Positions 50,838-61,600 of a stretch of 64,000 nucleotides of DNA are shown in pieces. Under the pieces are notes generated by a model. It ran no database searches and was not told where the DNA came from. It worked only from the letters and a program-made list of their open reading frames with translations. Position numbers and translations under genes: made by a program. Each line of letters begins with the position of its first letter. The stretch's first letter is position 1. The stretch comes from Chitinimonas koreensis (GTDB lineage: Bacteria; Pseudomonadota; Gammaproteobacteria; Burkholderiales; Chitinimonadaceae): assembly GCF_014353015.1 (NCBI RefSeq), contig NZ_CP060704.1, forward strand, positions 2,629,001 through 2,693,000. The letters are read 5' to 3'.

Positions 50838-52697
50838 TCGAGTTCCTTAACTCTATCGGTGGCGGTCTCCTGAACCAAAATCATTCCCTTCAAGGGATCT
50901 GATTTGCTTCGCGCATAGGCTTCTGCCAGTGAAAAATAGGGCAGAGCCGAATTGGTCGGTAAAATTTCATTTCGGAATGCCTCATTAATTGCATCCGTCA
51001 CATCACCACAATCGTTATGCACCCACAACCCATGCTCACCAACATAATAGGTATGGTAATTCGCCACCTCTATATTATAAACCGTGCATTTAAAGTTATT
51101 GCCAGGCTCCCACCAAGAAATCCCTTGATTAGGCACCTTGGCTTCCATGCCAAAGACAGCTTTAATCGCCCCCCCCTGAAATCAATTACACGTCCCTCAT
51201 TGGAACCAAAAGCCCCTGTTCCCACCCCACCTCTCCATTGGCAGTTCTTAGAATGACATTTTTATCATTAACAATGACCGACTCTCCATCGGCAGTTTCG
51301 ATTTCATGCCCGCCTCGAAGGCTATAGACAGGAAGCCAGCCTGGGTCACTGTCCAAATAGTGATCCAAGGCCATGTAAAATAAATGACTATCGGTTACGG
51401 CCAAATATGCATATGCATCCTCATTCCACATACGCCCTTCCCGCTCCGCCGCATCCACCTCCGCCTTCGGCAAATAACTCAGGAAATAAACCTCCTGATC
51501 TTCCGTTCGCATCGTCCGCACCACCGGCTTATAGGCCTGCTCGCCCTCCCCGAGTCCGGCTTGGACAACACCATGTCCCCACCTTGATCTGCTCAATCGG
51601 CACCAACCCCTTGTCGGTATGCACCAAGGTCCCTGCCACGAAGCACACCGGCCGTCCGGCCACATTCTTGATCTGGAATTCCGGATCGTCGCAACGCGAC
51701 AGCAGCTGGATTTCCATCTTGTACAAAGCATCACCCGAAACTTGACCGGTCAACCGGTTTTCCAGCTCGTCCAGCCCGGCACTCGGTGCAGGGCGGCGAA
51801 TTCGGCCTTCTGCGCCGGAATCACCAAGGCCGCCTCCGCCGCGCTACGGATCTGGTTCCGCAACTGCCAAGCCAGCGTGGCTTGCACTTCCAACTTCTGC
51901 GTCGTGTCGAGCATGTCCACGATCTTCGCGACCTCTTGCCGATACCAGGCGCTCGCCTGCGACATGGTCAGCGACTGCCGTGCCGGCGTGATCAAGGTGT
52001 ACTTTCCGCCCGCCTTCAACTCCGTCTTGCCCTCGATCTCGGGCAGGATGTCGTCCACCACCTTGATCCGGCCGTCCGGCCCCAGCGACTTGGCCAGCCG
52101 CTCTTCCACCGCCTCGTCCAGCGGCGGCCGCTTCAGCAGCTTGTGCTGCACGAAGTCCGTCCCGATCATCCGCCCGATCAGCTTGAACACCCCGGCCAGC
52201 GCCACCGGCACCGCCCGCCGATCGCGCCCGAAGTCAGGATCTGCTCCAGCGAGTAGCCCGACTGCCCGACTGCCCGTCGGTCATCTGGTTGACCTTGATC
52301 AGCGCGTTCTCCACCGCCGTCTCGAACACCACCCCTTCCATCGCCCCAGCCCCGGCCAGGCCGGCCAGCCGGCCGCCACCGTGCTGCGGTTGATGCTCCA
52401 TACGCCGATCTTGCCGCCGCCTCCATCGAGACCGTGGTCGCCATGATCGTGCCCATCAGCTCGGTGAAATTCGCGTTCGCGAACTGGTCGTACGACAGCC
52501 GACCCTGGTTGTACAGCGCCAGCCGCTGGTCGTAGTGCGCGTAGTAGTCGTTCAGCACCAGGTTCACGCCGGCGTACAGCAGCTTGCCCCACCAGCCGTC
52601 TTCGGCCGCCTGCTCCGTCTTGCCGGGCACCGGTTGTGCCGGCGGCTCCAGCAGCACTTCGGTGATCGTCGGCATCGGCACGCTGGCCTGGCCAGGA
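50838..52697 (-). CDS. Giant exoprotein, middle part: pretoxin and Hint domain (11 of the gene's 12 frame breaks)
   Basis: Repaired, this stretch continues the upstream reading frame: LILAQASVPMPTITEVLL, then GWWGKLLYAGVNLVLNDYYA, the pretoxin segment (VFETAVENALIK; YSLEQILTSGAIGG; FKLIGRMIGTDFVQHKLLKR), a Hint domain with Cys (CFVAGTLVHTDKGLVPIEQI), TDSHLFYM at the internal His, and YHTYYVGEHGLWVHND at the end, then DVTDAINEAFRNEIL and on. Breaks lie near 52691, 52418, 52374, 52265, 52213, 51776, 51578, 51548, 51214, 51172 and 50833, each cured by one base. With a twelfth near 52759 the total is twelve, which restores one frame from 63986 to 42756. Hint domains in polymorphic toxins release the C-terminal part; here that part would be the 2,700-residue protease/adhesin. 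The Hint and following tip are AT-richer than the flanks. Confidence 0.65.
51515..51665 (-). repeat. Hint-cassette direct repeat, copy inside the giant gene
   Basis: Partner of 41250-41400. The same GGGG-run deletion in the GEGEQ codons is seen in both copies, and this copy has a second one at the GDM codons. Confidence 0.75.
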
Positions 52698-55600
52698 TCA
52701 GCGGCACGCCCGGCGGCGTGTAGCTCGCCACTGTCTGGATCCGGCCGAAGCGGGCCTCGGCTGCCGGCCGTCGTAGCGCGCCGGCGTCAGCTCGGCGATT
52801 TGCGTACCGAACCCACTGCCGTTGCCATAGGCGTAATTGCGGTCGATCGGCAACTGGATCGGGTTATTCACGCCCAGGATCTTCAAGGCCTCGGCCGTTT
52901 CGGGCTTGTTGGCGTTGATGGCCGCCTGCACCAGCTTGGCCGCATTCCAGGTCAGCAGCGAGTAGGTCATCGGCGCTTCCGGGTCGTAGTTCTCCCAGTA
53001 GTTCCACACGCTCGCGTACAGCGTGCCGTCGTTGCCCAGCGTCAGCTTGTCGAAGGCGCTGCCCGCCATCGGCGTGGTCGCGCCGAGGTAGACCGCCGGC
53101 TTGCCGTTCTGCGCGAACGGGTTCTTCACCACGCCGATCTTGCCGCCGATCTGCACTTCCGGCAGCGAGCCGTCCTGCGGCGCCAGCGGGTCGTTGCGCC
53201 ACAGGTTGTAGTCGGCCACCAGCGCATATTGCTCGCCCTGGTACTCGACCACGATGCTGCCGGCGGCACTGAGGATGTCCTGGTGGTAGGCCTTGAGCCG
53301 CGCCTGGTCGGTCGACACCGGGTTCGCGCCCAGCGAAGTGGTGGCGGCGCTGAGCCGGCTGTTGCCGTCGATCTGCCCGGTTTCGTCGGTGTACAGCGTG
53401 ACGAAGGCCAGGCCGCGGTCGCGGTCGTCGCCATTGCTGAGGATGAACTGGCCGGTCTTGGGACCGCTGGCGACGTAGGTCGGGTGCTTGCCCAGGCCGG
53501 GCCTGTCGAAGTCCTCCGCGTGCAGCCGCACTGCGGCGCCGGCGGCCAAGGTGCCTGTGTCGTCAGCGATCTGGTTCAGGTCGAGCACCCACATCTCGTT
53601 CGAGGGCGTGGTGTAGGCCAGGTAGCTGCCGGCGTTGACGGCCAGGCTGCGGCAGCCGCCGATGCGGTCGCTGTCGGGCAGGTTGATCATCTGCCGGGTA
53701 CGGAGGTAGCCGCCTCCGGTCGGGTCGATATCGATGCGCATCAGTCCTCCTGGACCAGTCCGGTCTTGTGTGAGGCCGATATACAGCCAGTCGCCGTCGG
53801 AAGCCAGACTATTGATCTTGCCGCCCTGGTAGCCATCGACCACCACGGTGTAGACCACCGTGCGCATCAGCGTGTCGACCACGTAGACCTGGCGGTCGCG
53901 GCCGGCCACGAAGGCCAGCGTGCCGTCGGCGCTGTAGGTGATGGTCTGGCGGGCGTTCTGCGCCAATGCCAGCGGCTGGCCGCGCTCGTCGCTGCGCAGC
54001 GCGACCTGCAGCGCGATGGGGGCGCTGTTGTCGGCCGTGGGCTGGCCGGTGGGCTGGAACAGGTAGATCGTGTCTTCGGTGGTCATCAGCGTCGACGGGC
54101 TGCCGCCGATCCAGGCTTGCACCGGTTGGCTGTCGAGCGCATAGCCTTCGTTCTTGCGGCCGTTGCCGTCGTAGGCGATGGCGGCGCGTTCGAGCATCAG
54201 CACGTGCTGCGACAGGGCAATGTCGGCATCGACCTGGAAGCGCACCACCTGCTCGCCGCCGATCGTGCTGACTTCGACCGGCATCGAGGTCCAGGTCAGG
54301 CCGCGTTCCGAGTGCAGGTCGCCTTGCAGCTCGTGGCCGAGCTGGTTGCCGCGCGGCTGGATCACCACGCGGACGTAGAAATCCTTGGCGCTCTTGCCTG
54401 AAGGCAGGAAATTGCTGCCGCGCAGCGTGACGGTGTGCGTCTGCGGATCGAAGCTGTAGCTGCGGATCTGTGGCGTGTTGGCGCTGACGGTGGCGGCCGG
54501 CGGAATCGGGATCGATGCGGTCGGGTTGACCAGGTCCGCCCCTGGCACATTCACCCGGTAAGCGCCCGCGATGCTGTACTGCACGGCGGTCCAGATCGAT
54601 CCGATGGCCGTCAGCAAGGCTGTCGCGGCGCCGTTGATACCGGCGATCGAGGTAGCCATCGCCACGTTGGCGGCCTCGGAATACAGGGCATCCCAGTCCA
54701 GCACCTTGCCTTGCAACTTGAGGTCGCCGGTCGCGGGGTCGTAGTTGCGTACCGAAGTGACCACCATGTCGCCGCCCAGCTTCACGCCCGGATAGGGCGG
54801 CGAGGCCGTGCGGGCGACGCCGTCGTCGCCGATGTAGCCGTTGTCCACCAGCCACCAGGTCTTGCGTTCGTTGCCGGCTTCGTCGGTGATGGTGCCTTCG
54901 CGCCAGAACAGCACTTCGGTACCGGCCGGCAGCATGGTGCCGACCCGTATCGCCAGGCTCATCGGGCTGCTGGCCTCGGCATTGCCGATGTCGACACGGA
55001 AGGCGCCGAGCGTATCCAGCACTTCGGGTATGGGCAGTGGCTGAGTCAGGCCGGCCGGATCGAGCGCGGCGATCGAAGCGACGACGTCGGCGCCAAGCGT
55101 TCCGGCGCCGATGGTCAACGTATTGCCTTGCGCATCCTGGACCGCCCCGCCCTGATTGGCGTGGATCAGCACAGGCCCCATTTCCGCTTCTCGGACCGTC
55201 AGCGTCACCTTGCCTTGCCGGCTGCCGTTGATCACGGTGATGGTCGCCTTGCCCGGTGCCAGCGCCTTCACCAGGCCGTCGGCCGTGATGGTGGCTATGC
55301 GCGGATCGCTGATGTAGTAGCGGGTGCCGTCGGCCGCCTTGCCGATGTCCTGCCCCAGCGCCTGCAAGGCGAAGGTGTGGACATCGATCTGGCGCTGTCC
55401 GCTGCCCGCCGCCAGGCTGAAGCTCGGCGGATACAGGTCCAGCTCGTTGCCGTGCATGTCGACCGGGACCGGATCGTCCGGCCCGCCCACGGTCACCACC
55501 TCGTACACCGTGATGCCCTTGGCCGTGATGGTCAGCAGCGCCGTGCCCTGGCCGACCGCACGGATCAGGCCGTCCGCCTCGACCTGCAGCACGCCCGGAT

Positions 55601-58600
55601 TGCTCGAGCCGTAGTGCAGGTAGCCGCTGTCGAGCACGATGCCGGCCTCGTCGGTGAAGTCGCCGCGCAGGCGCAGGATGCGCGTCTCGCCCGGCTCCAT
55701 CCGGGTCGTCCGGTCGAGCGAGAGATCCTGTAAGGCTGCGCCGCTCACGTTCACCTTCAGCTCGATCGGCGCACCGGCCGCGAAGCCGTCGTCGGCCTGC
55801 AGCCGGACCGCCGCCTCGCCCACGTAGCCCGCCTCGGGCACGAAGATCACCGACTGGCCGTCGGCGCTCAGCCGCGCCGCACCGTGCGTCGCACCGAGCA
55901 CGCGCCAGAACACCGTGTCGCCTTCCAGATCCTGCGCGATGCCCGCCAGCGCAGCCTGCAGCGCCAGGTCGGCATGCGTCCTGGCCGTGCCGGCCGCCAG
56001 TTCGACCGGCGCCTGGTTGGCGCGCCAGCCGTAGTTGGCGTACAGGATCTGCCGATCGGCGGACGCAATGACCCCATCCCCGTCGAGGTCCGCCGGCAGG
56101 CGGCCCTCCAGCCGGGCCTGCTCGAAGGCGGCGCCGTCCTGGCCGTCGATCTTGCCGTCGCGGTTCAGGTCGCCCGCCAGCGTCACTTCGACGCGTGCCG
56201 CGCCGCTGCCGGTGAGGCGCAAGAGCTTCAGGCCCGCTTCGGTGATGCGCAGCAGCACCGTGCGCTTGCCGTCCACCGTCGCCGTGCCCAGCACGGTCGC
56301 GCCGGTGGCTTCCAGCGCCACGTCGGCGCCTTCCAGCGTCACCGCCACGATCACCGCACCCTGCGCGCCCGGCGTCTTCACCGTCGACGCCAGTTCGCTC
56401 TCGCGCACCGCGAAGGCCACCGTCGTCGCCTGGCCGGCCGCCAGCGTGCCTTGCCAGGCGCTGTTGGACTGCCAGTTCACCGCGGCGCCGAGGTTGGCCG
56501 TGATCGTGTCGGTCAGCAGCCGGCCGTCCTGGCCATAGCCGTACGGCGTGCCGGCGTCGTTGCCGTTGAGCGCACGCACCAGCGTCAGCCGGTCCTGCGC
56601 GTCGTAGCGGTAGGCGAAGGTCGTGGCCGCGCCCCCCTTCACCGTGCCGCTCACGCGCTCGATGCGGCCCTGCGCGTCGCGCACGAAGTCCACCCGCGCC
56701 GCGCCGCCCGCCAGCGCGAGGCCGGCGTCGCTCGCCAGCCACTGCACGCCGTCGGCGAAGCGCACCGCCGTCACCTGCCCTTGCAGGTCGAGGTCGTAGC
56801 GCGTGCCGTCGGCCGCGGTCAGCACGTAGCGCGTCGGCTGCCACGGCAGGCCGGTCACCTGGTCGTACAGGCGCTGGCCCTGGCGCGTCAGCGCCTGCGG
56901 CTGGCCGTCGCGCTCGTCGCCGATCGCCTGCAGCGTCCAGCCCTGGTCGCTGTTGAAGACCGGCCGGTAGACCGTCGGCGCGGCCGCCTCGCTGCCCAGC
57001 CGCTCGGCCACCGTGCCGAGCGTGAAGCGCAGCGCGCTCGCGCCGGCCGTGCCGGCCAGGTTCGGTGCGGTCAGCCAGACGCGGGCACCGTCGAGCCACG
57101 GCGCCAGGGCGCCGCTGGCGGTGGTGCCCAGCTGGTCGGTGGTCAGGCCGGTGGCCAGGCCGCCCAGGCCCCAGTTGCCGAAGCCGGTTCCGCCGGCGCC
57201 GATCTCGCGCCACAGCGCGAAGTCGTGGCCGCCGAGGTCGAACACGGCGTCGGCGGCGCGTGGGCCCGCCGGCGCCTTGGCGCTGCTGTCGATCACCACC
57301 CGCGCGGCGATCTCGCCGGTCCGGCCGGCCAGGTCCCAGGCGCGCAGGCGCAGCTGGTAGACGCCATTGGCCAGCACGGCCGGGTCGAGCGTCGCCAGGT
57401 CAAGCCGCAGGTCGCTGTCGATGGCAGCGCGCGTGTCGCTCGCCAGCGTCCGCCAGGCGTCGCTGCCGGCCGGCGCCAGTTCGAGCACGTAGCCCATCAG
57501 CTGCTTGTCCTGCAGCAGCGCCTGCAAGGTCAGCGCCGTCTGCACCGTCACCGGTTCGGTCGCGAGGTGGGCGCCGAGCAGCGCGCCCTGCCAGGCCAGC
57601 ACCGGCGCCGAGGCGTCGGCCGGGTCCTTGACCCGCACCGTCTGCACCAGGCTGCCCGTGAAGCCGTCCTGGTCCAGCGCCCGCACCCGGATCTCGATCA
57701 GGCCCGGTGCGGTCGGGTTCAGCCGGATGCGGCCGGCGGCGTCGATCGCCACCGTCTGCCAGTCGGCCTGGCCCAGGCCGGCGCCGCGTACCTCGACGGT
57801 CAGTTGGGCGATGCCGCCGAAGGCGTCGGCGCGCACCGTGGCCAGGACCGCCTGGCCCGGCAGCACCGGGGTCGACGGCGTGGTCTCGACCAGGATGCGC
57901 GGCGTGTTGGCGGCCGCTTCGGCCACCGCGCGCAGGGTGAAGGTGCTGCGCGTGGTCGCGCGGCCGTCGTTCACGATCGCGGTCACCACGAAGTCGCCGA
58001 CCTGGCCCGGGCCGGGCGTCCATACCAGGCGGCCGGTGGCGGCGTCGTAGCGGGCGCCTTCCGGCAGGTTGGCGAAGGACACCGTCAGCGCGGCGGTCTG
58101 GGCCGCGCCGTCCGCGTCGCGCGCCACGATGGCCGCGCCGTTGGCCTGGCCGCCGTGCTGCACCGGCAGGCTCAGGGTCTGGCCGACCACCACCGCGTGG
58201 CTGCTTGCCTCGACGACCGGTGCGCGGTTGCGGTCGAACACCCGCACCTGCACCTTCTGCAGGCTGGTGGACTGGCCGTCGCTGACGCGGAAGGTCAGCT
58301 CGAAGGCGCGGCTGCTGGCCGTGGCGTTGTCCACCACGTCGGCGCCCGGCGTCCATTCGAAGTAGCCGCTGGCGGCGTCGAAGCTGAGGCCGGCCGGCGT
58401 GGTCTCGTCGTAGACCAGGCTCAGCTGCAGCGCATCGCCGTCGGCGTCGACGCCGCGCAGGTTGAAGCCCAGCGTCTCGCCTTCGTTCACCAGTTGCAGC
58501 GGCAGCGGCAGGATCTGCGGCGTGCGGTTGACGTTGGCCACGGTGATCTCGAAGTGGCGGATCACCGCGGCTGCGCCGTCGGTCGCCCCGACCGAGAAGC

Positions 58601-61600
58601 GCCAGACACCGGCGCCACCGCCGCCGTCGGTCTGGGCAGCGGTCAGGTCAGGCGTCCAGCGCAGCACGGCGCGATTGCCGTTGCCGGCGCTCGGCACCTC
58701 GAACAGCATGCCGCGCGGCAGGCCGAGCACCTGCCAGTCGAGCAGGTCGGCGTCGCCGTCGCGGCCGAACAGGTCGAGCGTCAGCGGCACGCCTTCGGTG
58801 GCGTTCAGCCGGATCCGCTCGGCGGAATCGGCCACCGCCTGGCCGTTGGCCTGCACGCCCAGCCATTCGGGCGCGGCGTTGGCGGCGCGCACCACCACGC
58901 GGACGGTGTGCTTGACCACATTGGGCACCGGATTGGCCGGGTTGGTCTGGTTGCCGCCCTGCGGCGGCAGGCCGCTGTCGGTCACCACGATCTCGATGTC
59001 GCGGCTGCCGATGTCGTCGGCGGTCGGCGTCCAGCTCAGCACCGCCTGGCCGTACTGGGTCGCCGGCGTCAGGCTGGCGCCGATCGGCAGGCCGTTGGCG
59101 GTGAAGGTCAGCGCGTCCTGGTCCAGGTCGCGCACCAGGATCGGCAGCGTCAGCGCCTGGCCGACCACCGCCACCATCTGCTGCGGCAGCGTGAACACCG
59201 GCGCTTCGGACGGGCTGCGTACCGTCAGCACGAAGCTCTTGCTCTGCGACTGCACCTGGTTGACGTCGCCATCGCCATCGTCGGTGGCGGTCACCGTGAC
59301 CAGGTAGTCGCCGCGCATCTGCGCGCCCGGCGCGAAACGGATCGTGCCGCCGGTGGCGGTCTGCACGTAGCTGGCGAACGACGGCAGGCCCGACAGCGTG
59401 ATCTGCAGCGGGTTGCCGTCGGCATCGCTGGCGACGAAGGGCACTTCGAGCACGCCGCCGACGTCGACGAAGGCGTTGGCGATGTCGCCGATCGCCGGCG
59501 CGCGGTTGGCGTTGCTGACCTCGATCGGCATCACCAGCTGGCTGATCGCCGGCGTGCCGGTGCCGTCGCCGTCGTCGGTGGCGGTCACCGTCACCACGTA
59601 GCGGCCGGCCTGGGCGTAGCCCGGGGTCCAGACGATTTCCATCGTCTCGGCGTCGAACACCGCGCCCGGCGGCAGGCCGTCGACGCGATAGCTCACCGTC
59701 GGCGCGGTGGTTTCCGGTCCGATCGCCTGGCTACCGGCATCGAGGCGGATCTTGGGCTCGAAATTGGGGTTGTCCGGATCGAAGGCGAACACGCTGACGC
59801 GCAGCGGCTGGCCTTCGAGGATGCGCCAGGCGTCCATCGGGTCGAACACCGGCGCGCCGTTGGCGTTGAGCACATTGAAGTCGATGTCGCGGCTCACCGT
59901 CACCTCGACCGGTTCGGCGCCCGGCTTGCGATAGGTGGCGGTCAGGCTGATCGGCAGCTTGACGTTGCCGTGCTGGTTGAAGCCCGGCGTCCATTCGAAC
60001 CAGCCGGTCTCGCTGTTCAGCGTGGCGCCGGCCGGCAGCCACGGTGCGCTGTAGCTGAGGCTGATGGTGGTGCCGTCGGCCTGGACCAGGCCGCCCGGCA
60101 TGCTGCCGGCCAGTTGCAGGCCGTAGCGCTCGCCTTCGCGCAGCGTCTGTACGCCCAGCGGCGGCAGTACCGGCTTGGCATAGCCCTGCAGCACGGTGAC
60201 CTTGAAGCGTTGCTCGGAAACGGCCTTGCCGTCGCCGACGATCAGCGTGATGTCGTCGTAGACGCCGGCCTGGTCGTAGCCCGGGGTCCAGGTCAGCAGG
60301 CCGCTGGCGGCATCGAAGCTGGCGCCGGCCGGCAGGTTGCGGACGGTGACGGTGAGGCGGTCGCCGTCGGCGTCGGTCGCGGTCAGCGGCAGCGACAGCG
60401 CCTCGCCTTCCTTCAGCTCGATGTCGCCGATCGCGTCGACCACCGGGGCGTGGTTGCCGCCGGCCACCGCCAGCGTGAAGCGCTTGAGCGCCACGCCGCC
60501 GCGGCTGTCCTGCACGCGGACCACGATCTCGGTGTCGGCCGCGTCGCGGGCGGTCGGGGTCCAGTTCAGCACAGCGGTCTGGCGGTAGCCGGTCTCGGTC
60601 GTCTCCACCGCGCCCGACGCGGTCAGCGTCAGGCCGGCCGGCGCCTGCACCAGTTGCCAGTAGAACAGCGTGCCGTCCTCGTCGTCGGCCGCCAGCGTGG
60701 CGGTCCAGGCCTGGCCGGCCTGGGCCGGCGGCAGGGTTTCGAGCAGGGTGCCGTCGTCGCCGCTGCCGTCCCACACCGCGTAGAGCGCATCGAGTTCGGC
60801 CACCGGCAAGTCGGCCGGCAGGCCCAGCAGCGCCAGCATCGCGGCTTCGTCTTCGGCGCTGCTGAAGTCGGTCTGCGCCAGCCGCTCGGCCAGCGCTGCC
60901 GCATCGGCGAGCTGCATGCGAGACAGCAGTGCCGCCAGCGCGACGGGTTCGGCCACCGGCGCCGCGCCGAGCGCGCCCAGCATGGGCGGCAGATTGGCCT
61001 GCGGCAGTGCGTAGACGCCGTGGCCCAGGGTCGCGCGCGCCAAGCCGCCAAGGCGATCGGCCGGGACCAGGGTCACCGTCCGATTGGCCGACGTGGCGCC
61101 CGCCGCCAACGAGCCGCCCAGCTCCAGCAGCCACAGGCCGTCTTCGCCGTTCAGCGCCTCGGCGATGCCGCCGCCGAAGTAGTGGCCCGGATCGAGCAGC
61201 AGCGTAATCGGACCGTCGAAGTCGTCGCTGCCGGTGTTGGTGATGCTGACGTCGTAGCTGACCGTGCCGGTGGCGCGGTCGGCACGGGTGTCAGCGAAGT
61301 CGATCCGCAGCTGGCTGCTGAAGTCCAGCAGCGCGGTGAAGCTGCTGGTGTAGCCGCTGGCGATCTTCACCTCGGTCGCGCTCTGCAGGCTGGCCGCGAT
61401 GTCGAGCCGGTAGGCGCCAGCCATCAAGCCGCTCACGTCGAGCCAGGCAGTCCGCGTCGCAGCATCCCAACGCACCGATTGCGGCTGCACGCCGGCAGCG
61501 CTATCGCCGTCCTCGCTGTCGCCCAGCAGGGTCAGTACGAAATTGGCGGGATCGAGCACGCTGCTCGTACCGTCGCCCTGCCACATCTCCTGGTCGAACT

